Below, one piece after another: positions 51,012-58,838 of a DNA stretch of 64,000 nt (the stretch's first letter is position 1; every line of letters starts with the position of its first letter). The notes below the pieces were generated by a model. It had not been told where the DNA came from and did no database searches. It worked only from the letters and a program-made list of their open reading frames with translations. A program made the position numbers and the translations under genes. Source of the stretch: an uncultured Aquimonas sp. (GTDB lineage: Bacteria > Pseudomonadota > Gammaproteobacteria > Xanthomonadales > Xanthomonadaceae); assembly GCF_937888285.1 (NCBI RefSeq), contig NZ_CALART010000023.1, forward strand, positions 1 to 64,000. Reading direction: 5' to 3'.

Positions 51012-51548
51012 TCAGGTGCTGAGCGTGAGCGGGATGCTCCGCCACGCCGGCTTCGGCGCTTCCACCGGCCGCATCTCGATGCAGTCGACCGGGCAGGGCG
51101 GCAGGCAGAGGTCGCAGCCGGTGCACAGCTCGGCGATCACCGTGTGCATGCGCTTGGGCGCGCCGACGATGGCGTCGACCGGGCAGGCCTGGATGCATTT
51201 GACGCAGCCGATGCACAGCTCTTCGAGGATGAAGGCCACCCGCGGCGGCTGCTCCACGCCGTGCTCGGCGGACAGCGGCTTGGGTTCGCGGCCCAGCAGC
51301 TCAGCCAGCGCGCGCACGCCGGCTTCGCCGCCGGGCGGACACTGGTTGATGTCGGCCTCGCCGCGGGCGATGGCTTCGGCATAGGGCCGGCAGCCGGGAT
51401 AGTTGCACTGGCCGCACTGGGTCTGCGGCAGCAGGGCGTTGATGCGCTCGACCACCGGGTCTTCATCGATCCGGAAGCGCTGTGCGGCCCAGCCCAGCAG
51501 GGCGCCCAGCGCCAGCGACAGCAGCACGAAGGCGACCAGTCCGCTCAT
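51012..51548 (-). CDS. rnfB: RnfB/RsxB-type iron-sulfur protein
   Basis: The 178-residue product has an N-terminal membrane anchor (AFVLLSLALGALLGWAAQRF). A cluster TQCGQCNYPGCRPYAEAIARG is followed by two [4Fe-4S] ferredoxin motifs, CIGCVKCIQACPVDAI and CTGCDLCLPPCPVDCI. It matches RnfB of the Rnf/Rsx complex. No rnfA, C, D, E or G lies nearby, so this is the standalone type seen in Lysobacterales, which may serve a different electron chain. It follows the C13 peptidase gene by 7 bp. Confidence 0.92.
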   Translation of the reverse strand: MSGLVAFVLLSLALGALLGWAAQRFRIDEDPVVERINALLPQTQCGQCNYPGCRPYAEAIARGEADINQCPPGGEAGVRALAELLGREPKPLSAEHGVEQPPRVAFILEELCIGCVKCIQACPVDAIVGAPKRMHTVIAELCTGCDLCLPPCPVDCIEMRPVEAPKPAWRSIPLTLST

Positions 51549-51555
51549 GGCCCGG

Positions 51556-52953
51556 CTATCGCGCCGACGCCGCGCCGAGGTGGGCGCGCAGGGCCGCGCC
51601 CATGGCGATCTGCGGTTCCGAGGCTTCGAGATCCTCTTCGGCCTCGCGCTCGGCCACCTTGGCCTGTGCCAGCGCGAACGCCTGCTCCCAGTCCAGGGTT
51701 TCGTTCAGCGCTTCGATCAGCAGGGCGCGGCCGAAGTAGGTGAAGTCGGAATCGACGCCGCAGCCGAACGAGGTGCGGTCGGCGCGCGCAGCCGTGATCA
51801 CCAGGGTGTGCTCGTCGGCCAGCGCCGGCAGGAAGCCGCCCGAGTAGCAGGCCGAGACGATCAGGATGCGCCAGCGGATGCCGGCCTCGTCGAGCATGCT
51901 GCGCAGGTCCTCGGGCGCGATCGGAGTGAGCGGCAGCGGCGCCATGGCCACGTGCAGGCGGTGGTCCTCGTAGCCGTGGCTGGTCATGAACAGCAGCAGC
52001 ACGTCCTCGTCGAGGTCCATGCGCCGGCCCAGCTCCTTCAGCGCCAGCGCGAGGTTGGTGCGGCTGGCCAGCGGTGCCAAGTCCACCGTCTGCGGATTGT
52101 TCAGCAGGCTCAGCACCCGCGGCCCAGCGCCCAGGCGCTCTGCAAACAGCGTCGCCGCATAGTCGACTTCGTTACGGAACACGTTCTCCGCGCCGTCCGC
52201 GCCGAAGGCCAGGGCGAACAGCTCGCGCTGACCCGGTTCGCCCTTGGGAATCGTCGACAGCGCCTGCCGCAGCCGGCGCGGCTGGTCGAACATCAGGGCC
52301 TCGGGGTCGAAGTCGAACTGCGGCTGTGCGGCCTCCCATTCGGCCGCGAGCGCGGCTTCATCGGGATACCAGAACGCGGTATAGAGCGCGCCTTGGAGGG
52401 GCAGAAGGCCACCGATCGCCATCACGGCACAGGCTGCCACGTGTCGCAGCGGCTGGCGCTCAGGCACCAGCCAGCGCAGCAGGCGCCAGATCAGGGCGAA
52501 GGCGAACAGCCAGGCCAGCAGGAGCAGCAGGGCGGTGTTGCGCTGGCTGGCGGCGGCCGAGTCCTCACCCAGCAGCCAGCCGAGCCACGCATCCACGCCC
52601 TGCGGCGTCTCGACAGGCAACACGGCCAGCAGCACGCGCAGCGGCAGCAGGCCGATCAGCAGATAGCCCGCCAGTACCTGCCAGCCGCCGGGGCGGCGCA
52701 GCAGCTTGGCCGCGGCGCCCGCGAGCAGGCCGAGCAGGGCGACGCTGCCGCAGACCGCGACCAGATGCGCCCAGAACAGCGCGCGCGGCTCGGGCACGGC
52801 GTACCAGCCGGCAACCAGTTCGACCAGCAGGTGCAGGCCCAGGCCCCAGACGATCAGCCGGCCCGAAGGCGGCAGCGGACGCGAGCGCGGGCGCAGCAGC
52901 AGGCCCAGCTTCAGCCCCTGGCCCAGCCCGGCCAGACGCGCGCGGAGATTCAT
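51556..52953 (-). CDS. Membrane-anchored C13-family (legumain/caspase-like) peptidase
   Basis: The 465-residue product has about five hydrophobic helices in the first 195 residues (for example LIVWGLGLHLLVELVAGWY, LLLLLAWLFAFALIWRLL). The catalytic domain follows: NVFRNEVDYAATLFAERLG, then LLLFMTSHGYEDHRL with His326 and RILIVSACYSGGFLPAL with Cys369. The TSHG and SACYSGG motifs mark the peptidase C13 dyad. It starts inside the mtnC stop (4-bp overlap) and ends 7 bp before rnfB. Substrate and topology are unknown. Confidence 0.86.
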   Translation of the reverse strand: MNLRARLAGLGQGLKLGLLLRPRSRPLPPSGRLIVWGLGLHLLVELVAGWYAVPEPRALFWAHLVAVCGSVALLGLLAGAAAKLLRRPGGWQVLAGYLLIGLLPLRVLLAVLPVETPQGVDAWLGWLLGEDSAAASQRNTALLLLLAWLFAFALIWRLLRWLVPERQPLRHVAACAVMAIGGLLPLQGALYTAFWYPDEAALAAEWEAAQPQFDFDPEALMFDQPRRLRQALSTIPKGEPGQRELFALAFGADGAENVFRNEVDYAATLFAERLGAGPRVLSLLNNPQTVDLAPLASRTNLALALKELGRRMDLDEDVLLLFMTSHGYEDHRLHVAMAPLPLTPIAPEDLRSMLDEAGIRWRILIVSACYSGGFLPALADEHTLVITAARADRTSFGCGVDSDFTYFGRALLIEALNETLDWEQAFALAQAKVAEREAEEDLEASEPQIAMGAALRAHLGAASAR

Positions 52954-53657
52954 GCGAAGGCGGCGGGCTCGATGCCGCGGAAATCGACATGCCGCGCGTG
53001 GCCGTTCGCCGCCTCGCCCTCGCGCGGCTGCGGGTAGTCCTCGACGCGGTCGATCAGCACGGTGCGCAGGCCGGCATCGCGGGCGGCATCGAGCTCTTGG
53101 ACCACGTCCGACAGGAACAGGATTTCAGCGGGTGCGAGCTGCAGGGCTTCGGCGATGCGCGTGTAGCTGGCGGCTTCGCGCTTGCCGCCGATCTCGGTGT
53201 CGAAGTGGCCAGCGAACAGGGGCAGCAGATCGCCGGCCTCGCTGTGGCCGAAGAACAGCTTCTGCGCGCCGACCGAGCCCGAGGAATAGACGTACAGCGG
53301 CAGGCCCGCGGCATGCCAGGCGCGCAGCTGATCGGCGGCATCGGCGTAGACGTGGGCGGCGAAGTCGCCGTTCTCGTAGCCGGCCTTCCAGATCATGCCC
53401 TGCAGGGCTTTCAGCGCGGTGTGCTTGCGGTCCTCGTCGATCCAGCCCTGCAGCACTTCGGTAATGCAGGCATCCGGCCCGGCCGCTCCGATCTCGGCGG
53501 CCACCGCATCGACCCAGCGCGCGACCTCCGCGTCCTTGCCGCGCGCTTTCAGGAACGCGGGCAGGGCGCGGCGCGCGTAGGGGAACAGCACGTCCTTGAC
53601 GAAGGAGATCGAGCTGGTCGTGCCCTCGATGTCGGTGAGGATGGCGCGGATCGTCAT
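52950..53657 (-). CDS. mtnC: 2,3-diketo-5-methylthiopentyl-1-phosphate enolase/phosphatase MtnC
   Basis: The 235-residue HAD enzyme begins MTIRAILTDIEGTTSSISFV, with Asp9 and Glu11 in the DIEGTT motif. YVYSSGSVGAQKLFFGHS and ILFLSDVVQELDAARDAGLRTVLI complete the HAD signatures. It enolises and dephosphorylates the methylthiopentyl intermediate of the methionine salvage pathway. It sits 5 bp downstream of mtnD, with mtnB before it. Its stop overlaps the C13 peptidase start. Confidence 0.95.
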   Translation of the reverse strand: MTIRAILTDIEGTTSSISFVKDVLFPYARRALPAFLKARGKDAEVARWVDAVAAEIGAAGPDACITEVLQGWIDEDRKHTALKALQGMIWKAGYENGDFAAHVYADAADQLRAWHAAGLPLYVYSSGSVGAQKLFFGHSEAGDLLPLFAGHFDTEIGGKREAASYTRIAEALQLAPAEILFLSDVVQELDAARDAGLRTVLIDRVEDYPQPREGEAANGHARHVDFRGIEPAAFA

Positions 53658-53662
53658 GGGCT

Positions 53663-54217
53663 TCAGGCGGCTTCGCGCTCGAAGCGCGGGAAGCGCTCGG
53701 CGATGTCGGTGCCGGTGAAGTTCGCTACCCAGCCGGCCGGGTTGTTGAACAGTCGGATGGCGATGAAGTAGGGCTGCTCGCTCATGTCGAACCAGTGGCG
53801 GGTGTTGGCCGGCACGCTGATCAGGTCGCCGGCCTCGCACAGCACCTCGTAGACCTTGTCGGTCGGGTGCAGGGTGAACAGGCCCGAGCCGCCGACGAAG
53901 AAGCGCACCTCATCCTCGCTGTGGGTGTGCTCGTTCAGGAACTTCTGCCGCAGCGCCGCGCGGTCGGGGTGGTCCGGGTTCAGGCTGACCACGTCGACGG
54001 TCTGATAGCCGCCCTCGGCCATCAGCCGGTCGATGTCGGCGCGGTAGGCGGCGATGACCTCCTCTTGCGAGGCGCCCGGCTTGACCGGAGCAGCGGCCTC
54101 CCAGCGCTCGAAGCACACGCCGATGGCGCGCAGCTGCTCGGCAATCGCGGCGTGCTCGCTGCTCTCGAACAGCGGCGATTCGGGCTGGGCTTCGTTGAAG
54201 ATGCGGATGCGGCTCAT
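53663..54217 (-). CDS. mtnD: Acireductone dioxygenase MtnD
   Basis: The 184-residue cupin product has HTHSEDEVRFFVGGSGLFTLH, with two His and one Glu metal ligands, and LISVPANTRHWFDMSEQPYFIAIRLF with the third His. It oxidises acireductone to 2-keto-4-methylthiobutyrate and formate (Fe form) in methionine salvage. It overlaps mtnB by 4 bp and precedes mtnC by 5 bp. Confidence 0.96.
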   Translation of the reverse strand: MSRIRIFNEAQPESPLFESSEHAAIAEQLRAIGVCFERWEAAAPVKPGASQEEVIAAYRADIDRLMAEGGYQTVDVVSLNPDHPDRAALRQKFLNEHTHSEDEVRFFVGGSGLFTLHPTDKVYEVLCEAGDLISVPANTRHWFDMSEQPYFIAIRLFNNPAGWVANFTGTDIAERFPRFEREAA

Positions 54218-54852
54218 GCGTTCAGTCTCCTCAAGTCCAGCTCGCAGGCGAGCAGGAATTCCAGTGCGTCCAGATGGCGGCGGGCTTCCGCCAGGTCGCG
54301 GCCCCAGGCGTACACGCCGTGGCCGTCAATCAGGTAGCCGTACAGATTGGGCTGGTCGAGCAGCGGTTCAATCTGCGCGGCGAGCGCGTCCATGTCCTGG
54401 CTGTTCGGCAGCACCGGGATGTCGACATCCAGCTCGTGCGTGGCATTTCCGCGGAAAGCCTTGAGCAGCTCGTAGCCGGACAGGCGGATATGGCCGTCCT
54501 TGGCGAACAGGCGAGAGGCGACGGTCTGGTTGTGCGAATGCGTGTGCAGCACGCAGCCGATGTCCGGGAAGCGGCGGTAGATCTGGGTGTGCAGGCCGGT
54601 CTCGGCGGACGGGCGCAGTTCGGTCTCCACGCCGCGGCCATCGAGGTCGACCACCATGATGTCGGCAGGCGTGAGCCGACCCTTGTCGCGGCCGGACACG
54701 GTCACCGCGATCAGCTCGCCGTCGAGGCGCATCGAGAAGTTGCTGCTGGTGGCCGGCGTCCAGCCCAGCCGGGCCAGATCGGCGGCAGCGGTCATGATGT
54801 CGTTGGCGCGCTGCGGCAGGGCCGCGCGGGCGGTGTCGGTCAGGGTTTTCAT
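54214..54852 (-). CDS. mtnB: Methylthioribulose-1-phosphate dehydratase MtnB
   Basis: The 212-residue class II aldolase-like product has GWTPATSSNFSMRLDGELIAVTVSGRDKGRLTPADIMVVDLDG, the zinc-site CVLHTHSHNQTVASRL and YLIDGHGVYAWGRDLAEARRHLDALEFL. It is the first gene of an mtnB-mtnD-mtnC operon recycling methylthioadenosine to methionine. mtnA, mtnK or mtnP are not in this window. No SAM riboswitch is visible upstream. Confidence 0.95.
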   Translation of the reverse strand: MKTLTDTARAALPQRANDIMTAAADLARLGWTPATSSNFSMRLDGELIAVTVSGRDKGRLTPADIMVVDLDGRGVETELRPSAETGLHTQIYRRFPDIGCVLHTHSHNQTVASRLFAKDGHIRLSGYELLKAFRGNATHELDVDIPVLPNSQDMDALAAQIEPLLDQPNLYGYLIDGHGVYAWGRDLAEARRHLDALEFLLACELDLRRLNA

Positions 54853-55147
54853 GGGCGCGAAGTGTAGCCCGGCGGGGCGGGGCGGTCGCATGAAGAGCTG
54901 TGCTCAGGCGATCCGACGGGTCACAAGCCCCGACGCTAGCAAGGCGTGCAGGCAAGTGCGAATCGTTCGCGCCGCGCTTCATGTGCCCTGCATCTCGATG
55001 GCGGCATGGTGCGCCCACGCCGCGAGGACGGAATCCCGGGCAATGCGAAGCGCTAGCGACTTGACCCCAGTCAACGCGGTGCTTGGCAGCGCCGAGTAGG
55101 GTGCCGGCCCAGCTGCGCTGATCCCCAGCCAACGCCAGGAGTCACCG
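54853..55147. other. Divergent gap between mtnB and the HiPIP gene
   Basis: No gene is supported. The HiPIP side contains a TTGAC-N4-GTCAA box and a -10 (55061-55102) and AGGAG before 55148. The mtnB promoter must lie in 54860-55050, but no distinct element stands out. Confidence 0.4.
55061..55102 (+). promoter_or_regulatory. FNR/FixK-type box and -10 of the HiPIP gene
   Basis: TTGAC-CCCA-GTCAA (55061-55074) is a perfect inverted repeat of the FNR/FixK type. TAGGGT at 55097-55102 is a -10-like element. A start about 7 nt later (55109) would place the box centre at -41.5, the classic class II activator position, and leave a 39-nt leader with AGGAG. The geometry strongly suggests control by an FNR/CRP-family regulator. 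Confidence 0.55.
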
Positions 55148-55495
55148 ATGTCCAACACCCCGAGCATCCCGAGCCGTCGCCAGTTCTTCCGCACCGCCGC
55201 CGTGGCCGCGGTCGGCGCGCCGATCGCCTTCAAGCTCCTCACCCAGCCCGCCGCAGCCGCCTCCACCAAGCCGCCGCTGCCGGTCGACAATCCGCAGGCC
55301 GTGGCGCTGGGCTATATCGAGGACGCCGCCAAGGTCGACAAGACCAAGCACGCCAACTTCAAGGAAGGCAGCAACTGCAACAACTGCCAGTTCCACCAGG
55401 GCGCCGAGGGCGACTGGGTCGACTGCATGCTGTTCCCGAACAACAGCGTCGCCGGCCCGGGCTGGTGTATCTCCTGGGCGCCCAAGCCGGCCTGA
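55148..55495 (+). CDS. High-potential iron-sulfur protein (HiPIP), Tat-exported
   Basis: The 115-residue product has a Tat signal (SRRQFFRTAAVAAVGA). The HiPIP fold carries four cysteines ligating one [4Fe-4S]: NCNNCQFHQGAEGDWVDCMLFPNNSVAG and GWCISWAPK. HiPIPs are periplasmic one-electron carriers, often between the bc1 complex and terminal oxidases. AGGAG lies 7 nt before the ATG. An FNR-type box lies upstream and an 18-bp terminator downstream. Monocistronic. Confidence 0.95.
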   Translation: MSNTPSIPSRRQFFRTAAVAAVGAPIAFKLLTQPAAAASTKPPLPVDNPQAVALGYIEDAAKVDKTKHANFKEGSNCNNCQFHQGAEGDWVDCMLFPNNSVAGPGWCISWAPKPA

Positions 55496-55514
55496 TCCGG
55501 TTTCGCCCTGTCGC

Positions 55515-55554
55515 AAACGCAGAAGGCCTGGCAGTCGCCAGGCCTTCTGCGTTT
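55515..55554. terminator. Bidirectional Rho-independent terminator
   Basis: A perfect 18-bp stem AAACGCAGAAGGCCTGGC / GCCAGGCCTTCTGCGTTT with loop AGTC begins 19 bp after the HiPIP stop. The A/T ends give a short T-tract in both directions. It can serve HiPIP (plus) and the convergent M28 peptidase (minus, stop 55584). Confidence 0.85.
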
Positions 55555-55583
55555 CGGGGGCTGCGAAGGCGAACTCAAGCCGC

Positions 55584-56972
55584 TCAGTCGACCGCCTCGA
55601 AGCCGTCGGTGAACAGCGGCCCTTCGGTCAGCACGGCCAGGCCCGCCAGCACGGCGGCGTCCATCTTCAAAATGCCGCCAGCCAGCGCCCGCGGCCGCAG
55701 CAGGTTCTGCGGCAGGTCGGTGCTCTGGTGATAGTGCGGGTAGATGCCTGCGCCATTTTCCCAGGTGAACACCGCCGGGATGCCGCGGGCGATGAAAGGC
55801 CAGTGGTCGGAGTAGGCCTGGGTGCCGGCTTCGATGATGCGCAGCTCGGGCGCGTAGGTCGCCGCCGCCGCGCGGTAGCGCGCGAACTCGCCCTGAAAGG
55901 CGGTGGTGGTCTCGATCCGCGTGTCCAGCAGGTCGCTGGTGGCGTGCGCGATCATGTCGAGATTGATCATGTGCTCGACGTTGGCGAGCTGGCCGGAGTC
56001 GGCCAGGCTCTGCACCCAGGCGTAGGCGCCGACCAGGCCCTGCTCCTCGCCCGCGAAGCAGGCGAAGACGATGGACTTTTCGGTCGGCACGTCCTCGAAG
56101 GCCCGCGCCAGCTCGATCACGCCGGCGCAGCCCGAGGCATTGTCGTTGGCGCCCGGCTGCGGGCTGGCGCTGCCGTCGCAGCGCACGCTGTTGCGCGAGT
56201 CGTAGTGGGCGCCGACCACGATCCAGCGTTCCGGCTGCACGTGGCCACGCTTGATGCCGATCGGGTTCTGGATCTGCACCGGCGGCGGCGCCGGCGAGCA
56301 GCTGGAGTTGCCGAGCATGAAGTCGTGGCTGGAGACCAACAGATCCGCCGCCATGAAGCGCGCCAGGATGTAGTCGCGCGCCTCGGCCAGACCCAGGCTG
56401 AAGCTGTTGCGGTTGATGCTCGACAGCTCGCCGACGGTGGCGAACCAGCGGTCGGTGTCGATGCGGGCGACCAGTGCATCGACGCGTGGGTCCGACACGC
56501 CGCGCGCCTTCGCCATGTCCGCAGGCGGCACTGCGCGGGCAACGATGCCGTTCTCGGGCACCGGCATGCCGCCCATGCCGCTCAGGCCGGCGACGCGCGC
56601 CAGCGCCGCCGGGCGCCGCACCAGGCTGTAGCCGCCGACCATGGCGACGACCGGCTCTGGATAGTGCTGGGTGCAGACCAGATCGCGCACCACGATCTCG
56701 TCGCGGGCGATCGACGCCGGGCCGGCGCGGCTGCCTTCGATGCGCAGCCAGTCCTGCAGGCTGTCGGCGTCGACACCGACCAGACGCTCGCTGCCGAAGT
56801 CCACCCACCAGCGATAGCCGGCCTTGGCTTGCAGCGCCTGCGCATCCGCGCCGGGGCCCGCATGGGTCGGCAGTACCACCGTCGGCACCGGCTGCAGGGC
56901 GTTCGAGATGGGCGCCGCGGTGGCCAGCGCGGGCAGGCACAGCCAAATAACCAGCAGTCGACGGAATCGCAT
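55584..56972 (-). CDS. Secreted M28-family aminopeptidase
   Basis: The 462-residue product has a signal peptide (VIWLCLPALATAA), an N-terminal extension, then the M28 zinc core. The core motifs are IVVGAHYDSRNS (His, Asp), GANDNASGCAGVIELA (bridging Asp), FACFAGEEQGLVGAYAW (catalytic Glu pair), INLDMIAH and QAYSDHWPFIARGIPAV (last His). The C-terminus ends GPLFTDGFEAVD, matching an xF-x-DGFE tail I have seen on other Lysobacterales exoproteins. It probably releases N-terminal residues from peptides outside the cell. Confidence 0.9.
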   Translation of the reverse strand: MRFRRLLVIWLCLPALATAAPISNALQPVPTVVLPTHAGPGADAQALQAKAGYRWWVDFGSERLVGVDADSLQDWLRIEGSRAGPASIARDEIVVRDLVCTQHYPEPVVAMVGGYSLVRRPAALARVAGLSGMGGMPVPENGIVARAVPPADMAKARGVSDPRVDALVARIDTDRWFATVGELSSINRNSFSLGLAEARDYILARFMAADLLVSSHDFMLGNSSCSPAPPPVQIQNPIGIKRGHVQPERWIVVGAHYDSRNSVRCDGSASPQPGANDNASGCAGVIELARAFEDVPTEKSIVFACFAGEEQGLVGAYAWVQSLADSGQLANVEHMINLDMIAHATSDLLDTRIETTTAFQGEFARYRAAAATYAPELRIIEAGTQAYSDHWPFIARGIPAVFTWENGAGIYPHYHQSTDLPQNLLRPRALAGGILKMDAAVLAGLAVLTEGPLFTDGFEAVD

Positions 56973-57218
56973 GGGCTGCCTCCCCGCAGCACGCCGCGGA
57001 TGCCGCGGCGCGCGCAGGATAGCGCCGGCAGTCGCCGCGCGCGCGGCGGCGGGGCACAGATCACGGGCATGCCCTGCGCGCCTGGAGGCTGCTTCCTGCA
57101 GCTCAGTCGGGTTCGGGCCGCAGGCCTGTCGGACCGGTTGAGAAGTCCGCCGCGCTCGCGCACCCTGTGCGGCCGCCCGCCTGCGGCGGCCCTTCCCCGC
57201 ACGACTTCGAAACCGACC

Positions 57219-58496
57219 ATGGATCTGATCGACGACCTCATCTGGCGCGGCCTTCTGGCCGACTGCACCGACACCGACGCGCTGCGCAAGCGCCTGGCCG
57301 AGGGGCCGATCACCCTGTATTGCGGCTTCGACCCGACCGGCGATTCGCTGCACGTCGGCCACCTGATGGGCCAGCTGACCCTGCGCCGCTTCCAGCGCGC
57401 CGGCCACACGCCCATCGCCCTGGCCGGCGGCGCCACCGGCATGATCGGCGACCCTTCCGGCAAGTCGGCCGAGCGCAACCTGCTGACCCGCGATCAGCTC
57501 TCCCACAACATCGCCTGCATCAAGGCCCAGCTGGCGCGCCTGCTGGATTTCGGCAGCGGCGCCAACCCGGCCGTGCTGGTCGACAACGCCGACTGGACCG
57601 CACCGCTGTCCTTCCTGGATTTCCTGCGCGACGTCGGCAAGCACTTTCCGCTGAGCGCGATGCTGGCCAAGGACTCGGTGAAGTCGCGCATGGCCGGCGA
57701 GAACGGCATCAGCTACACCGAGTTCAGCTACCAGCTGCTGCAGGCCTACGACTTCTACCACCTGCGCAAGGAGCTCGGCTGCGAGCTGCAGATCGGCGGC
57801 TCCGACCAGTGGGGCAACATCACCGCCGGCACCGAGTTCGTGCGCCGCAAGCTCGGCGTGCCCGTCTACGGCTGGACCTTCCCGCTGATCACCAAGGCCG
57901 ATGGCTCAAAGTTCGGCAAGACCGAATCCGGCGCGGTCTGGCTGGACCCCGCGCGCACCAGCCCGTACCGCTTCTACCAGTTCTTTGTGAACACCGAGGA
58001 CGCCAAGGTCAGCGAATACCTGCGCAAGTTCACCTTCCTCGACCGCGCGACGATCGAAGCACTGGAAGCCGCGCACGCGGCCAACCCCGGCGCCCGCGAG
58101 GCGCACAAGGCGCTGGCCTGCGGGGTGACCACCCTGGTGCACGGCGCCGAGGCCACGGAAGCGGCGATCGCCGCGAGCCAGATCCTGTTCGGCGCCGAAA
58201 TCGGCGACACGCCCGAGGCGGTGTTCGAGGATGTGATCGCCGAGATTCCGAACGCGCAGCTGGAACGCGCCCAGCTCGAAGGCGAGGGCGCTGCGCTGAT
58301 CGACCTGTTGGTGCTGAGCGCCCTGTGTCCATCCAAGGGCCAGGCCCGCCGCGACCTCGAAGGCGGCGGCATCTATCTCAACAACCAGCGCAGCAGCGGC
58401 GTCGACCAGCGGGTGACTGCCGGAGACCTGCTGTTCGGCCGCTACCTGCTGCTGCGCCGTGGCAAGAAGAGCTACGCGGCGCTGCGGGTGCAGTAG
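57219..58496 (+). CDS. tyrS: Tyrosyl-tRNA synthetase
   Basis: The 425-residue product is a class I synthetase. Near the start, YCGFDPTGDSLHVGHLMGQL gives the HIGH motif as HVGH. Tyrosine-binding EFSYQLLQAYDFYHL and QIGGSDQWGNITAG follow. The KMSKS loop is DGSKFGKTESG. A C-terminal S4-like domain ends RSSGVDQRVTAGDLLFGRYLLLRRGKKSYAALRV. It charges tRNA-Tyr. Length and motifs match bacterial TyrRS-u. A terminator follows at 58511. Confidence 0.97.
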   Translation: MDLIDDLIWRGLLADCTDTDALRKRLAEGPITLYCGFDPTGDSLHVGHLMGQLTLRRFQRAGHTPIALAGGATGMIGDPSGKSAERNLLTRDQLSHNIACIKAQLARLLDFGSGANPAVLVDNADWTAPLSFLDFLRDVGKHFPLSAMLAKDSVKSRMAGENGISYTEFSYQLLQAYDFYHLRKELGCELQIGGSDQWGNITAGTEFVRRKLGVPVYGWTFPLITKADGSKFGKTESGAVWLDPARTSPYRFYQFFVNTEDAKVSEYLRKFTFLDRATIEALEAAHAANPGAREAHKALACGVTTLVHGAEATEAAIAASQILFGAEIGDTPEAVFEDVIAEIPNAQLERAQLEGEGAALIDLLVLSALCPSKGQARRDLEGGGIYLNNQRSSGVDQRVTAGDLLFGRYLLLRRGKKSYAALRVQ

Positions 58497-58510
58497 CCGC
58501 GTGCTGAAAC

Positions 58511-58531
58511 ACTCCCTTGCGGGGAGTTTTT
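58511..58531 (+). terminator. Rho-independent terminator of tyrS
   Basis: A stem ACTCCC / GGGAGT with a 5-nt loop is followed by a run of T (58527-58531), 14 bp after the tyrS stop. Confidence 0.8.
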
Positions 58532-58838
58532 CACGGCGGCGGTCCGGCGCAGGTCCGTACCGCCTCACGACAAATCCATCGCTTGCCGGCTTGCTTCGTC
58601 GTCCCGGCCATCCCTGGCCGGGCTGGCAGCCTGCTTTTCAACAGCCAGCCAGGGCGCTCGCGATGCGCCCGCCAGAGCCAGACTGATCGGACCCATGCGG
58701 GGCCGTACCAGCGGGCGCGGGGCCCGCGCCTGAGCGCTCCCGCGGCGCGCTCGCCGCGGTCCAGGGCGAAATCGGCGTTTGCAGCCGAGACGAAAGGCTC
58801 CGCAGTGCGATGTGATTCACATAAACTGCGCGGATGTG
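58532..58838. other. Gap upstream of the large membrane protein; palindrome at 58801-58830
   Basis: No gene is supported. At 58810-58822 a perfect 6-1-6 palindrome ATGTGA-T-TCACAT is flanked by outer arms CGCAGT (58801) and ACTGCG (58825), giving two nested dyads around one centre, slightly asymmetric (GCG vs AA). It ends 16 bp before the start at 58839, so it may be an operator or an mRNA stem. Confidence 0.5.

Noticed and set aside
55728..57218. N-terminal extension of about 500 residues in frame with tyrS
   Set aside because: It is antisense to the M28 peptidase. TyrRS homology begins exactly at ATG 57219.
58810..58822. CRP/Clp binding site TGTGA...TCACA
   Set aside because: The half-sites are separated by one base instead of six, so it cannot be a standard CRP site; kept only as an unassigned palindrome.
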